Shown piece after piece: positions 1 through 10,480 of a DNA stretch of 64,000 nt. The stretch is taken from assembly GCA_014323785.1 (NCBI GenBank), contig JACONJ010000023.1:1-64000 (forward strand), read 5' to 3'. Origin of the DNA: Paracoccaceae bacterium (GTDB taxonomy: Bacteria; Pseudomonadota; Alphaproteobacteria; Rhodobacterales; Rhodobacteraceae). The notes beneath the pieces were generated by a model. The model saw only the letters and a list, made by a program, of their open reading frames with translations. It made no database searches and was not told the origin of the DNA. Both the position numbers and the translations under genes were made by a program. The first letter of the stretch is position 1, and each line of letters starts with the position of its first letter.

Positions 1-392
1 TTTTGGATTCAAGGCCGAATTGGCCCGTTGGTGGTGCCCTTATGGTATCGGGCGATTCGTCTTGTATAGCACACATCCCGCGCCTTTGCCAAGCCCCTTC
101 GGCGGACAATGTGACCGGCGAGCGATAGTACCACGTCTCTGTCTTATCTGTCTTACATAACCACTCCCCCCGCTTGCAAGTCTTTTTTCATCTCTTCGCA
201 TCTTTGGGGGGGGCGGAGGGGTGCGGGGCGGGGGGCTTGACGCGCCCGCCTGCGGGGGTGTGTTAGTTGATGGCCTTCAGGTCGATCTGGGGCGTACCCG
301 CACCCCCGCGCGGGCCTGTGGTCCCAGCGATGCGGTCAAAGGTGCCAGTGGAACCACAGCGGATATGGTAGCCACAAGCCTAAGGAAAAACA
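1..392. other. Non-coding stretch at window edge
   Basis: No ORF here has protein-like composition. It contains a G-run near 206-213 and pyrimidine-rich tracts. It lies 3' of the minus-strand gene fragment that ends at 393 and may hold that fragment's terminator, but no clear hairpin plus T-run was seen. Confidence 0.4.
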
Positions 393-551
393 TTACCACT
401 TGTTCCTGGAACCTGGTGCACAGTCGCCATTCAGCCAGCGCACAAAGTTTCCCGCATGGAGCAGGTACGTCTGCCTAGTGTTCGGTTCCAGGGGCGCATC
501 CTCAACCTCCATACGATAGATTTCAAGGGCCTCTTCAACCTGCCCGAGGCA
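393..551 (-). pseudogene. C-terminal fragment of a restriction/HNH-associated protein
   Basis: Only about the last 50 residues look like real protein: a segment with YRMEVEDAPLEPNTRQTYLL and then HAGNFVRWLNGD before the stop at 393. This 'TRQTYLxHAxxFVRWLxGD' tail recurs, from memory, at the C-termini of several restriction-linked proteins. Upstream of about 551 the same frame is only antisense to the methylase at 644, so the rest of the gene is missing. The fragment points away from the truncated methylase, and both lack their 5' parts, as if a deletion removed the region between two divergent genes. Family identity is uncertain. Confidence 0.45.
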
Positions 552-643
552 CTCATTGTGCGCATGACTTTGCCATTGCCAGGACGATCCGCAAGGGGGG
601 GAGCGCACCGCCTGCCCATCGCCTTTACGCAAAGCTGGTTTTA

Positions 644-1972
644 ATGCCAGATGGCAAGAAAACTTATATGCGCACAACGGACGAGGATCACCAGAGCTAT
701 GCCCGCGCCGAAGACGCGCTGGCCCGGCGTCCTCAAGCCTATCCGGTTGTGGCAATTCAGCCGGGCTACAACACCAATCAGGCTCTCGGCTACAACTACC
801 GATACTGGCATGAGATGTTCAACGCGCGGCAGCTTCTTTGCCTGTCGATTTTGGCCGAACGTATTCGTGACATCCTAGATCCGGTTTTGCGGGATCTTTT
901 TACTTGCCTGTTTTCCGGGGTTTTGGAATTCAATAGCCTCTTCGCCTCCTACAAGGGCGAAGGCACGGGGGCGGTCCGGCACATGTTTTCCCATCACATT
1001 CTGAAACCGGAACGCACGCCCATTGAGGCGAATGTCTGGGGCACAACCAAAAGTTCGGGTTCATTCATGACCATGTTTGAGGGGCGCATCCGCCGGGCAC
1101 TGGATTATGCCGATAATCCTTTTGAACTGTACCTCGGGAATGCATCAAAAAAGGCGGAAAAAGTTTACGGACTGTCCGAACCTTTGGGTTTTGATCTTGC
1201 CGAAGACTTCAAGTCCTTTAAAGAGGGCAAGCGCGTCTACGTGTCTTGTGGCGATTCCAGCGCAACCGATATCAAGGACAGGTCTGTTGATGCCATCATA
1301 ACTGATCCACCCTTCTTTGATAACGTCCACTACTCGCAGCTCGCGGACTTCTTTCATGTCTGGCAGTGCCACATCCTTAGAGAAGAAGGGACACAGGCCT
1401 CCAAGACAACCCGTTCACCCGATGAAGTGCAGAACGCGGATGCGGATGCCTTCACCGAGCGTCTTCAGGCCGTTTGGGCCGAGTGTCACCGTATCCTGTC
1501 AAATGATGGTGTTCTGGCCTTCACCTATCATCATTCGCGCCCTGAAGGGTGGAGTTCTGTTCTCCATGCTCTCATGAGCGCAAGGTTTTGGATCAGTGCC
1601 GCCCTGCCGATGAAATCTGAAATGTCCGTGGCACTGCCAAAGCATCAGGCCAGGAATCCCATAGATATTGATATCATCCTGGTGTGTCGGAAACGATCCG
1701 CGCTTAAGAAAAACAGCTGGAACGGCGATCTCTGGGGTACAATCCGCCCCAAAGCTGCCCGCCAGGTTACGCGGCTTTGCGAAAGCGGGCGCAAGCTCAG
1801 TCGCAATGATATACGCGCCATTGTCATGGCGCAATTAATTCGCCAACTCTCGTGCACATACACTCTGAAACATGCATTATCCCTTCTGGATGCGCACGGT
1901 GCCAAGACTGAAGAAGCAATTGATGAACTCCACACCTCCAGCAGGGACATGAACGCTGGGGTTCATCCATGA
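644..1972 (+). pseudogene. 5'-truncated DNA methylase (DUF1156-type C-terminal half)
   Basis: The 442-aa ORF carries a class-typical catalytic motif, DAIITDPPFFDNVHYSQLAD (motif IV, DPPF), and an early GYNTNQALGYNYRYWHEMFN segment followed by RQLLCLSIL. Both match the second half of large DUF1156-type adenine/cytosine methylases. Those proteins are usually around 900 aa and carry DUF1156 and the SAM-binding FxGxG motif in the N-terminal half. I see no such motif here, so this is probably a truncated, inactive remnant, although the frame is open to its stop. Its stop overlaps the next gene's start (ATGA at 1969), which shows the two were translationally coupled. No good ribosome-binding site precedes the ATG at 644. 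Confidence 0.6.
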
Positions 1973-2484
1973 GTCTTGTTTCAACTGTTTTCAAGCAGTG
2001 CGTTGCCGCCATTCGGAACCATGCCCTTATCATCCGCGAAGGCCGGCATGACAAGGAATTCCATTTTCAAAACTGGTTCAAATCGCGCCTGGATGAGCTC
2101 GGCGAGCATTACGATGAGCCCGGTCGCAATACCTATCCGGATTTCAGGCTGGTACGTCACACCGAAGGCTACGAGATCAAGGGACTCGCCTATCTTGGGC
2201 GTGATGCGGATTATGACTGCAATAGCCAGTTTCCCTGCGGTGAGCACAACGGGCGGCAGGTCTTCTATGTGTTCGGTCGATACCCCGTGAAACCCGATGG
2301 GAACAGTTATCCTGTTTTCGATCTGGTTATGTGCCACGGTAGTTTTCTCAATGCTGACAACACCTATGCTGGCCGGGAGCACGTCTTCAAAGCCTATCGT
2401 ATGCACGGAGACCCATTGACCCCGGTGAAATTGGTGGAACAGTCCCGCCAGAAGGCCGAAATGACCCGTCAAAATATCTTGTAG
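1969..2484 (+). CDS. Small PD-(D/E)XK nuclease-like protein, restriction partner
   Basis: This 171-aa protein contains a PD-(D/E)XK-like core: YPDFRLVRHTEGYEIKGLAY gives PD, ten intervening residues, then E-I-K. A conserved-looking KEFHFQNWFKSRLDE helix precedes it, as in many type II restriction enzymes. It overlaps the methylase by ATGA, so the two form one operon and probably one restriction-modification system. The protein is short for a restriction enzyme but has a complete core, ends at a normal stop, and is not obviously broken. With a truncated methylase partner its activity would be hazardous to the host, so it may be inactive or may never have needed that methylase. The specific family was not recognised. 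Confidence 0.6.
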   Translation: MSLVSTVFKQCVAAIRNHALIIREGRHDKEFHFQNWFKSRLDELGEHYDEPGRNTYPDFRLVRHTEGYEIKGLAYLGRDADYDCNSQFPCGEHNGRQVFYVFGRYPVKPDGNSYPVFDLVMCHGSFLNADNTYAGREHVFKAYRMHGDPLTPVKLVEQSRQKAEMTRQNIL

Positions 2485-2596
2485 CACCGTGTAAAATATC
2501 CAGCCAGCGATGGCCCGCACAGGTGCACGGCGGGGCAGTTGCCGCGAAGGCGTTGGTTGGGACAAGGGATAACAGGTGCGTTCAGCCCCAGGGACA

Positions 2597-2926
2597 TCAG
2601 TTCAACGGATAGTCCAGGGGATAACACCCGTCCTTGAAATCGCCGAAAAAGTCTGGCAGACCGGGGTGGTCCACTGGCTTTCCGGTCGTGTCAGGCACCA
2701 GGTTCTGTTCCGAGACATAGGCCACGTAATAGGCATGATCGTTCTCGGCCAAAAGGTGATAAAAGGGCTGTGCCCTGGACGGGCGACTGCCCTCGGGGAT
2801 GGCTTCATACCACTCTTCGGTGTGTGAAAACTCGGCATCAATATCAAAGACAACACCACGGAACGGGTGATGCCGATGGCGGACCACCTGGCCCAGATCG
2901 TATTTTGCACGGCGTTCAAGCACCAT
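2597..2926 (-). CDS. hspQ: Heat shock protein HspQ
   Basis: This 109-aa protein matches the HspQ/YccV hemimethylated-DNA-binding fold. Clear blocks are AKYDLGQVVRHRHHPFRGVV, then EEWYEAIPEGSRP, QPFYHLLAEN and YVAYVSEQNL. In enterobacteria HspQ promotes degradation of DnaA and acts as an adaptor for Lon; the alphaproteobacterial role is inferred by homology. I chose the ATG at 2926 because homology begins right after it; the longer frame to 2977 adds unrelated residues. The gene stands alone, flanked by decayed accessory genes. Confidence 0.9.
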   Translation of the reverse strand: MVLERRAKYDLGQVVRHRHHPFRGVVFDIDAEFSHTEEWYEAIPEGSRPSRAQPFYHLLAENDHAYYVAYVSEQNLVPDTTGKPVDHPGLPDFFGDFKDGCYPLDYPLN

Positions 2927-2986
2927 GTTCGGCCCCCTTGCTGTCCCTGCCCCAATGTGGCGGTGCGGGCTGCACATTCACGCGCT

Positions 2987-3516
2987 TTACCGGTGGCATC
3001 CCTGCACCGCCTTCGGGTTGGTGCGGCGTTTCGCCAGATTCCACTCCGGATCCAAGGCTGTGACAAGTCTGGTCTCTAAATCACGGCGGGACGGAGCACT
3101 TCCGACGCATTCCGAAAACCAAAGCGCAAGGTCTGCGCCCGATTTTGTTTTCTCAAGAATACGCGCATTGATGCGACAGTTTGTTTGCTGGTTGTTTGCT
3201 GGCCACCCGCATAACAATTTCGTGGTGCGATGTTGCCGTAGCCATTTGGTCCCCACCTCTTACTCACATCAATGCACTCTCCAACGTAGACCGGCTTATC
3301 GTCGGCTGTAAGAATGTAGAGTCCCGGACGATCAAGGCCCTTTGCCATGCTGAATTTGCAAAATGGACCATGCCCATATCGATGAAGGGAAAGGCGTTTG
3401 GCGTTCTTGTATCGTTCCTGCGGCCTGTACTCTTTCGGGGTGCCATCCGCGTTGGAACACAGGACAATCCGGCCCAGGCCGTAAAACTTCCTATCAAGAA
3501 ATACGCGCGTGCTCAC
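2987..3516 (-). pseudogene. GIY-YIG nuclease gene broken by an 11-bp duplication
   Basis: The first part (from 3516) encodes a GIY-YIG-like core, RPGLYILTADDKPVYVGEC followed by GYGNIAPRNCYAGGQQT. The expected continuation, TNCRINARILEKTKSGADL through to a C-terminal WNLAKR tail, is present in a different frame ending at 2987. The switch falls exactly on a tandem duplication: TTGTTTGCTG at 3181-3190 and again at 3192-3201, period 11. Removing one unit restores a single frame of about 170 aa. Such stand-alone GIY-YIG proteins are usually accessory or mobile; the exact function is unknown. Confidence 0.7.
3180..3201 (+). repeat. 11-bp tandem duplication causing the frameshift
   Basis: Two 11-bp units, 3180-3190 and 3191-3201, are identical except for the first base (T/G). 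They sit in the GIY-YIG gene where the reading frame changes. The unit length is not divisible by three, so a single duplication explains the break. Confidence 0.85.
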
Positions 3517-3729
3517 TGGTTGCCCCCCTTTGCAAGGTCGCGTTGCTTGTAGACGGCAAAACTATCGGGTGTCAACCGGGTCACTGGCCGTCAGGGGAAT
3601 CCGTGGATATACCCGCCAATCACAACGGCGTTTGCAAAGAGTCTTCCGGTGCGCAGCCCCATGTTCAGCACGGCGATTCTGGCATATAGTTCCCGCAAAA
3701 CACCCTAATGTTCAGGGGGGGGGCAGATC

Positions 3730-4305
3730 ATGCGCACTTGGATCATTTTGGGCTTACTGCTTGTTTTGGCGACCTGTGGCCGGACCTATTCCGCGCCGCG
3801 CAACCTTGACAATGCGTGTTCGATCATCAGCGAACGCCCCGCCTATTACCGTGCAATGCGCACGGCCGAGCGCAACTGGGGGGTGCCCGTTCATGTACAG
3901 ATGGCCACGATCCACCAGGAAAGCCGCTTTGTGGGCAATGCCCGAACGCCGTTCCGCTATGTGCTGGGGGTGATCCCGATGGGCCGCCAAAGCTCGGCCC
4001 TTGGCTATAGCCAGGCACTGGACGGCACGTGGAGGGAGTATCAGCGCGACACCGGCAACCGCCGGGCGCGGCGCACCAATATCCGCGATGCAACCGATTT
4101 CATGGGCTGGTATATGACCCTGACGGAAGCGCGAAACGGCATTCCCCTGACGGACGTGCGCAACCAGTATCTGGCCTATCATGAAGGTCATACGGGCTAC
4201 GCCAGGGGCAGCTACAACCGCAAGCCATGGCTGATCCGCGTGGCCGGGCGTGTTGCCGACCGGGCCCAGACCTACCGTGCGCAGCTCGCCGCCTGCCGCC
4301 GCTAG
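3730..4305 (+). CDS. Lytic transglycosylase-like (SLT) lipoprotein
   Basis: The 191-aa protein starts with a lipoprotein signal (MRTWIILGLLLVLATCG, lipobox Cys at residue 16), so it is predicted to be anchored in the periplasm. The core, NWGVPVHVQMATIHQESRF, has the Glu of lytic transglycosylase active sites; later ALGYSQALDGTW, MGWYM and YLAYHEGHTGY fit the SLT fold. It probably cleaves or remodels peptidoglycan. A G-run just before the ATG supplies a purine-rich ribosome-binding site. It is convergent with lolA, with 16 bp between stops. Confidence 0.8.
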   Translation: MRTWIILGLLLVLATCGRTYSAPRNLDNACSIISERPAYYRAMRTAERNWGVPVHVQMATIHQESRFVGNARTPFRYVLGVIPMGRQSSALGYSQALDGTWREYQRDTGNRRARRTNIRDATDFMGWYMTLTEARNGIPLTDVRNQYLAYHEGHTGYARGSYNRKPWLIRVAGRVADRAQTYRAQLAACRR

Positions 4306-4321
4306 GCGATCAGTCAAGCCC

Positions 4322-4930
4322 TTAGTCGAGGCCCCGGGCGGAAATTTCCATGGGGATGTTGAACAACCGCGAACCCAGCGTCCCGCCGGTATCCAGCGCA
4401 CCCAGGATAATGGTGGTGTCCTGCCCCGCCTCATCGGTGATGGTCCATTGCCGCAGCTCCACCGGGGCACCGCTGAACACAAGCGTGATTCGCCCGTCCC
4501 CGGGGCGGTCCGGATCGTGCACAACCACGCGGGTCAGAGTACCGTCGCCATGATGGCCGATGACCATGGCGGACTGGCCCAGATCCACATTGCGCGCCAG
4601 GATCAGATGCAGAGGCGTCCGGCGCAGGGGATATTGCGCGGGCCGCTGGTTGGATCGGCCATCGAAAATCGCCACCTGCCCGCCGCCCGCGATGACCAGG
4701 GCATCATCGGCATCATATTCAAACCGCATGCGCCCCGGGCGCTGCAGGTAAAGCGTACCGGTGGCCATGCTGCCATCGGCGTTGATTTGGGTGAACGCTC
4801 CCTGGGCTGTGCGAAGCCCGTTGAGATACTGCGACACATCCGCCAGCGGAATCACCTGGGCCCAGGCCCCGGGGGCCAGCACAAGAAGCGCAAGACCAGT
4901 CAAACACAGGCGGACAAGGCGCAACATCAT
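4322..4930 (-). CDS. lolA: Outer-membrane lipoprotein carrier protein LolA
   Basis: The 202-aa protein has a signal peptide (MMLRLVRLCLTGLALLVLAP, cleavage near GAWA-Q) and LolA features: LNGLRTAQGAFTQINADGSM, GTLYLQRPGRMRFEYD and a C-terminal RLFNIP. It should escort lipoproteins across the periplasm. I used the ATG at 4930; a second ATG follows directly at 4927, and upstream in-frame residues are not signal-like. It lies downstream of ftsK on the same strand, a pairing common in this order, with about 137 bp between them. Confidence 0.92.
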   Translation of the reverse strand: MMLRLVRLCLTGLALLVLAPGAWAQVIPLADVSQYLNGLRTAQGAFTQINADGSMATGTLYLQRPGRMRFEYDADDALVIAGGGQVAIFDGRSNQRPAQYPLRRTPLHLILARNVDLGQSAMVIGHHGDGTLTRVVVHDPDRPGDGRITLVFSGAPVELRQWTITDEAGQDTTIILGALDTGGTLGSRLFNIPMEISARGLD

Positions 4931-5067
4931 GCCCCTGCAGATACCGGATTCATCAGGAATGCGCTGACGGGTCACTGTGAAACCTCACTGAAAGCCTTGG
5001 CCTGTGCCCTCTGCGGACGGCCACGACAATGACGGCCCGGGGATGACGACGCAAGGGGGCCTGCCGC

Positions 5068-7737
5068 CTAATCCTGTTCGGGCACCAGAATCTCGCGCTT
5101 GCCCACATGGTTGGCGGCCGAGACCAGGCCGTTTTCTTCCATCTGTTCCACCAGACGCGCGGCCTTGTTGTAGCCGATGGCCAGTTTTCGCTGAATGTAT
5201 GAGGTCGAGCACTTGCGATCCTGGATCACGATTTGCACTGCCTGATCATAAAGCGCGTTTTCGCCCTCGGTGGCCCCGCCCAGACCAAGAACCAAATCGA
5301 TATCGCCTTCCCTTTGCGCATCCGGGCCGTCGAGTACGCTGGCGGCATACTCTGGCGGGCCAAAGGATTTCAGGTGGCGCACGATCTCCTCTACCTCCTC
5401 ATCGCTGACAAAGGGGCCATGCACCCGGGTGATCCTGGACCCGCCCGCCATGTAAAGCATGTCGCCCATGCCCAGCAGCTGCTCGGCCCCCATCTCTCCC
5501 AGGATGGTGCGGCTATCGATCTTGGAGGTGACGTGGAAGCTGATCCGCGTGGGGAAATTGGCCTTGATCGTGCCAGTGATCACATCGACCGAGGGACGCT
5601 GCGTGGCCATCACAAGATGAATGCCAGAGGCCCGCGCCATCTGCGCCAGGCGTTGAATGCAGGCCTCAATCTCCTTGCCGGCAACCATCATCAGGTCGGC
5701 CATCTCATCAACGATGACAACGATAAAGGGCATTGTCTCGGGCGCGAACTCCTCGGTCTCAAAGACGGGTGCGCCGGTGTCATCGTCAAACCCCGTCTGC
5801 ACCGTGCGGCTGAACAGTTCACCGCGGTTCAGCGCATCCTTTACCCGGCCGTTATAGCCCTCGATGTTGCGGACGCCCATTTTTGACATTTTGCGGTAGC
5901 GTTCCTCCATCTCGCCCACAACCCATTTCAGTGCCGCCACAGCCTTTTTCGGATCAGTCACAACGGGGGACAGCAGATGCGGGATGCCGTCATAGACGCT
6001 CAACTCCAGCATCTTCGGATCGATCATGATCATGCGGCAGTCTTCCGGGGTCAGTTTGTAAAGCAGGCTAAGGATCATGGTGTTGATCGCCACGGACTTG
6101 CCCGAACCGGTGGTTCCAGCGATCAGCAAATGGGGCATTTTGGCAAGGTTGGCCACGATGGGGTCTCCGCCGATACCCTTTCCCAGGGCCAGGGGCAGGC
6201 GGTCGTTGCCATCGCCAAAATTGCGGGATGAGAGGATCTCGCGCAGCACGACCTTTTCGCGGTGCTGGTTTGGCAGTTCGATCCCGATGACCGACCGCCC
6301 TGGAACGGTCGAGACCCGGGCCGAGAGCGCGGACATGGACCGCGCGATGTCATCGGCAAGGCCAATGACGCGGCTGGCCTTTAGCCCCGGGGCGGGTTCC
6401 AGCTCATACATCGTGACCACAGGGCCGGGGCGGACGCTGACGATTTCCCCCCTTACGCCGTAATCATCGAGCACATTCTCTAGCATCCGGGCATTTTCCT
6501 CTAACGCCTCATCGCTAAGGTGATGGCGTGCGACGGTCGCCGGATTGGCCAGAAGGGCCAGGGGCGGAACCGCATACGCCTGCTCATGGGTGGCCTCCAG
6601 GGGAAGCGAGGGTTGGGCATCCGCCCTTGCCGCGCGGGAGGGGGCGGGCCTTTTCGCCGTATTATGCTGCACAACCTTGCGCGGTTCCGCCGCGGGCGGG
6701 GCAAGGACCGCGGCGCACGACAGTTCGGCCTCATGGGCGATGCGCTGTTCGGAATGCGGGGCGGGGGCCTGGGCACCGGTGAGCTCCGGTGCGGTGACCG
6801 ACTGCGATAAGGCGGGCGGGCGGCGGACGCGATTCCTGATGGCATCGGCGATCCTTTTGCGGATTCGCTCGTCAGAGGGCACGTCCGGATTCTCATGCGC
6901 CAGGGGTGCGCCTTTGGGCAATGTCGGCGCGGGCTCTTGCACCCGGCGCAGCAGGGGAACACGGGTCAAAAGACCGGATCGCGTGGACGCAGGCGCACGC
7001 ACGGCACGGGGGGCGGGTCGTTCCGGCGTATCATCCCTGACATGGCCCTGCCCCGGGTCCGCATGGTTCCCGCGCTGCGCGGCCGCGTGCGCGGATTTGC
7101 CGAAAAGGGCCGCAAGGCGGACCATGCTCGAGGCCAGCCCGACCGCCATGAAGCGCAGACTGCCGCGCAGCTCGGCCATGCTGACGCCAAAGACGAACAG
7201 GCCAAGCGTGACCGCCGTCGCAAAACTGATCGCCGCCAAAAGTTTTAGCCCAAAGGCGTAATCAAGCGGCAGGATGTGCAAAAGTGCGCCAAGGACTGTG
7301 TCGCCAAAGTGCCCGCCCAGCCCGAAACTGTGGGTCCAGGTGGCACCCGGCGGGTGGCTTGCGGCATAGACCGCGGCGATGGCGATGACGACTGGCAGGA
7401 ACATAACCCGCCACAGGGCCCGCTCAGATCCGCGATGGAACAGAAAGCGCAGACCCCAAATCACCGCGCCCGCAGCCAGCACATGGGAACCGTAGCCGAT
7501 GATCCACATCAGGATCGCAGCCACCACAGCCCCAATCTGGTCAGGGTAATTCCGCGGTGCCGCATCAGTGGCAACCACCCAATTCGATTCCCCCGGCGTG
7601 TAAGCGACCAGCATCAGCCCAAGTGCCACGCCCAGGGCGCAAAGCATCAGGCCCAGAAGCTCCTTGCCACGTCGCTCCAGTGCCGCCTGTATCCGGCTGT
7701 CAAGCAGCGGATCCCGTTGCCGTGTTTGATACGCCAT
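5068..7737 (-). CDS. ftsK: DNA translocase FtsK
   Basis: The 889-aa protein has several N-terminal membrane segments (for example [20 protein letters not shown]), a Pro/Ala-rich linker and the C-terminal motor. The Walker A GTTGSGKS lies near residue 545, followed by the Walker B region ([12 protein letters not shown]) and a winged-helix gamma domain ending [20 protein letters not shown]. It anchors at the division septum and pumps chromosome termini. The ATG at 7737 starts the homologous region; the frame runs 46 codons further upstream but overlaps the aminotransferase. Linker composition is typical and no break is seen. Confidence 0.95.
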   Translation of the reverse strand: MAYQTRQRDPLLDSRIQAALERRGKELLGLMLCALGVALGLMLVAYTPGESNWVVATDAAPRNYPDQIGAVVAAILMWIIGYGSHVLAAGAVIWGLRFLFHRGSERALWRVMFLPVVIAIAAVYAASHPPGATWTHSFGLGGHFGDTVLGALLHILPLDYAFGLKLLAAISFATAVTLGLFVFGVSMAELRGSLRFMAVGLASSMVRLAALFGKSAHAAAQRGNHADPGQGHVRDDTPERPAPRAVRAPASTRSGLLTRVPLLRRVQEPAPTLPKGAPLAHENPDVPSDERIRKRIADAIRNRVRRPPALSQSVTAPELTGAQAPAPHSEQRIAHEAELSCAAVLAPPAAEPRKVVQHNTAKRPAPSRAARADAQPSLPLEATHEQAYAVPPLALLANPATVARHHLSDEALEENARMLENVLDDYGVRGEIVSVRPGPVVTMYELEPAPGLKASRVIGLADDIARSMSALSARVSTVPGRSVIGIELPNQHREKVVLREILSSRNFGDGNDRLPLALGKGIGGDPIVANLAKMPHLLIAGTTGSGKSVAINTMILSLLYKLTPEDCRMIMIDPKMLELSVYDGIPHLLSPVVTDPKKAVAALKWVVGEMEERYRKMSKMGVRNIEGYNGRVKDALNRGELFSRTVQTGFDDDTGAPVFETEEFAPETMPFIVVIVDEMADLMMVAGKEIEACIQRLAQMARASGIHLVMATQRPSVDVITGTIKANFPTRISFHVTSKIDSRTILGEMGAEQLLGMGDMLYMAGGSRITRVHGPFVSDEEVEEIVRHLKSFGPPEYAASVLDGPDAQREGDIDLVLGLGGATEGENALYDQAVQIVIQDRKCSTSYIQRKLAIGYNKAARLVEQMEENGLVSAANHVGKREILVPEQD

Positions 7738-7747
7738 GATCTTTACC

Positions 7748-8929
7748 TCATCGATACAGGCAGTCGCGAAGCCGAAGCAACCCGCGCTGGATGTCCTGGT
7801 GTTCAGCGACCATCGCCACGCGGATCCGGTCCGCGCCCGGCATCTGGTCGCCCGTGCCATGCGCCAGGTAGGCACCGGGCAGCACCCGCACCCCCGTCTC
7901 GCGCCAGAGTTTCAGGGCCGCCGCCTCGCCGTCTTCGACTGGCAGCCACAGGAAGAATCCCGCCGCGGGCGGGATGTAGCCGGGCAGTGCGCCCAGAATC
8001 CTGTCGGCCAGCGCATATTTTGCGGCATAGAATGCGCGGTTGGCCGTTACATGGTCTTCATCACGCCAGGCGGCTTCGGCCACCGCCTGCAGGGGCAGGG
8101 GCAGGGGCGCACCGGCATAGGCCCGCAACTGTTTCATCCGCGCGATGCTGGCCACCCCGCCAGCGGCAAAGCCCGCGCGCAGCCCCGGCAGGTTGGAGCG
8201 CTTGGAAAGCGAGTGAAAGATCATCACCCGGTCCGGATCAGCACCGCATTCCGCCGCAACCTGCATCGCACCGGGGGGCGGCGCATTGCGGTATATCTCA
8301 GAGTAGCATTCATCGGCAAAAATGCGGAAATCATGCCGTTCGGCCAGGGCCAGCAGCTCGGCCCAGTATTCCCTGTCCGCTACGGCCCCCTGCGGGTTGG
8401 CAGGGGAGCAGATATAGACCACAGCGACCCGGTTCAGCACCTTGGGCTGCACGCTGGTGTAATCCGGCAGGTTCCCCGTTGCTTCCGTGGCGGGAACAAA
8501 GACGGGCGTGGCCCCCACAGCCAGCGCAGCAGCGGCATAGGTCTGATAAAACGGATTGGGGATCAGCACGGCAGGCCGCCCACCCGCCTTCGTTTCAGGA
8601 CACAGTGCAAGCATCGCGTTGAACAGCCCCTCACGCGTGCCATTGAGCGGCAGAACCTGCGTCTCTGCCCTGACCCTGGCACCGTAGCGCCGGGCGATCC
8701 AGTCGGCGATGGTCTGCTGCAGCCCCGGTGTGCCGTCATTGGCGGGGTATTGGCCAAAGCCCTGGACGTTGTCGGCCAGCACCCGCGCCACCCAGTCGGG
8801 GAAGGCGTGGCGCGGCTCTCCGATGGCCATAGCAATCGGCCTGGCCCCCGGTTTATGGTGGCCAAGCAAGGCCCGCAGGCGCGAAAACGCATACGGCGGA
8901 AGGGTCGAGAACCGCTTCGGAAATTCCAT
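7748..8929 (-). CDS. PLP aminotransferase, DapC-like
   Basis: This 393-aa fold-type I aminotransferase (class I/II) has the PLP-lysine motif [15 protein letters not shown], the CSPANPQGA substrate/PLP loop and [11 protein letters not shown]. In Rhodobacterales the gene upstream of ftsK is often called succinyldiaminopimelate aminotransferase (dapC), which would place it in lysine/peptidoglycan-precursor synthesis. Substrate cannot be proved from sequence. It precedes ftsK with a 10-bp gap, so the two are probably co-transcribed, with lolA after them. Confidence 0.85.
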   Translation of the reverse strand: MEFPKRFSTLPPYAFSRLRALLGHHKPGARPIAMAIGEPRHAFPDWVARVLADNVQGFGQYPANDGTPGLQQTIADWIARRYGARVRAETQVLPLNGTREGLFNAMLALCPETKAGGRPAVLIPNPFYQTYAAAALAVGATPVFVPATEATGNLPDYTSVQPKVLNRVAVVYICSPANPQGAVADREYWAELLALAERHDFRIFADECYSEIYRNAPPPGAMQVAAECGADPDRVMIFHSLSKRSNLPGLRAGFAAGGVASIARMKQLRAYAGAPLPLPLQAVAEAAWRDEDHVTANRAFYAAKYALADRILGALPGYIPPAAGFFLWLPVEDGEAAALKLWRETGVRVLPGAYLAHGTGDQMPGADRIRVAMVAEHQDIQRGLLRLRDCLYR

Positions 8930-9066
8930 ACCTGCCCCATGTTCGGGATCATGACGCCCCGATTGACTGTCAGGCTACCGTCAGCAGTCCGTGCGGTCAA
9001 GGCCCGGGGGGTGGCGTTGTGCACAGACCGGGACAGACCGGGGGCGGATTGTGGCCTTTGGGTCAA

Positions 9067-10395
9067 TTAGGCCAAGGCCCGCTCTGCTGCCGCTGAAAGA
9101 CGCAGAAGATGCGCCTCGGCCATTGGCGGACACAGGATCATAAGGCCGGTCGAGGGCGTTCCCGTGGGCAATGTCACCGCGCACAGGCCCATAAGGTTGC
9201 CGACACGGGTATTTCGAAGCGTCAAAAGGTTCTCGGTGATGAAATAATCGTCATCCGTCATCAACTGCCCGGCATTGGCGGGCAGGTTGGCCGCGGTGGG
9301 CAAAAGCACGGCATCATACCCCGCCGTGGCCGCGCTCCAGTCCTGCCGCAGCCAGCGCAGGTGCCGCCATCCGGCAACGAACGCCTGGGCACTGACCTTG
9401 CGCCCCTGGCGAAAGCGGTCACGAATATGGTCAAACATCTTCTCGGGCGCGGCCTCGATCACCTCTCCCCAGGTGCCATAGGCTTCACCGGTGAAAAGCA
9501 TCGTCGTGGTCTCCATCGCCTCCTCTATGGCGGGCACGCGCCCGGTGTCAAACCGCGCACCCGCACGGCCAAGACGCTCCAGTGCCGCGTGAAAGGCCGC
9601 GCCCGGCCCCTCCCGCACATCGCCGGCATAGGGGGCCAGCACCAGAAAGCGGCACCCGTCCAGGCTGGCCCCGGCAAGGTCAGGGGGGTGGGTGCCCTCC
9701 ATCACCGCCAGCAATCGGGCCGCATCCTCCACGGTTCTGGTCAGCGGCCCCACGGTATCAAAGCTTTCGGCCAGCGGCACGACCCCCCGCAAGCTCAGAC
9801 GCCCATGCGTGGTTTTAAGGCCCACCAGATCATTATAGGCCGCGGGCAAGCGCACCGACCCGCCAGTATCCGAACCGATCCCTGCCGCCGCAAGGCCAAA
9901 GGCAACCGAGGCCGCCGCCCCCGATGAGGATCCCCCCGGCACCAGGGCGGGATCGTTCACGTTGGGCGGCGTCGCGGTGTTCGGGTTGAGCCCAAGGCCC
10001 GAAAAGGCAAGCTCTGTCATATGGGTCTTGCCCATGCAGACGAGCCCGGTGCGCGTGGCGCGGGCCAGAACCTCGGCATCCTCTGAGGGCACCCGGCCTT
10101 GCAGCAGAAGCGACCCCGCCTCGGTCGGCAATCCGGCAGTGTCAAACACATCTTTCCAGGACACCGGCACCCCGTCAAGCAGACCGTGCCGAACGCCGGT
10201 CCTGGCGCGGATGGCGGCGGCTTCGGCCTCGGCCCGGGCGCGGGCGGGGGTCAGCATGGTAAAGATGCGGTCGCAGGCGGGATGCGCCCCGGCGGCATCC
10301 AGAACCGCCTCGGCCAGGGTGACGGGGTCAATCCGGCCCGCCCCAATGGCCCGGCCCAGATCAGACGCGCTCAGGCTTTGCCAATTATCCTGCAT
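9067..10395 (-). CDS. Amidase signature family hydrolase
   Basis: The 442-aa protein carries the amidase-signature catalytic triad: the Lys in DGVPVSWKDVFDTAG, then the cis-Ser and nucleophile Ser region PGGSSSGAAASVAFG and GSDTGGSVRLPAA. It hydrolyses an amide bond of unknown substrate; a GatA role is unlikely because no gatC/gatB is nearby. I chose the ATG at 10395, where homology starts (MQDNWQSLSASDL). It is divergent from the FAD hydroxylase, 85 bp away. Confidence 0.85.
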   Translation of the reverse strand: MQDNWQSLSASDLGRAIGAGRIDPVTLAEAVLDAAGAHPACDRIFTMLTPARARAEAEAAAIRARTGVRHGLLDGVPVSWKDVFDTAGLPTEAGSLLLQGRVPSEDAEVLARATRTGLVCMGKTHMTELAFSGLGLNPNTATPPNVNDPALVPGGSSSGAAASVAFGLAAAGIGSDTGGSVRLPAAYNDLVGLKTTHGRLSLRGVVPLAESFDTVGPLTRTVEDAARLLAVMEGTHPPDLAGASLDGCRFLVLAPYAGDVREGPGAAFHAALERLGRAGARFDTGRVPAIEEAMETTTMLFTGEAYGTWGEVIEAAPEKMFDHIRDRFRQGRKVSAQAFVAGWRHLRWLRQDWSAATAGYDAVLLPTAANLPANAGQLMTDDDYFITENLLTLRNTRVGNLMGLCAVTLPTGTPSTGLMILCPPMAEAHLLRLSAAAERALA

Positions 10396-10480
10396 GTCTG
10401 CCCCTGTCCTGGCACCGTGGGGCAGACTATCGGCCAGCAGGTGATTGGACAATCCCCGGCGTGTCTGCATACTCCCCCTT

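Noticed and set aside
7276-9070. Two ORFs of about 445 aa on the plus strand
   Set aside because: Antisense to ftsK and the aminotransferase, both of which have clear family motifs.
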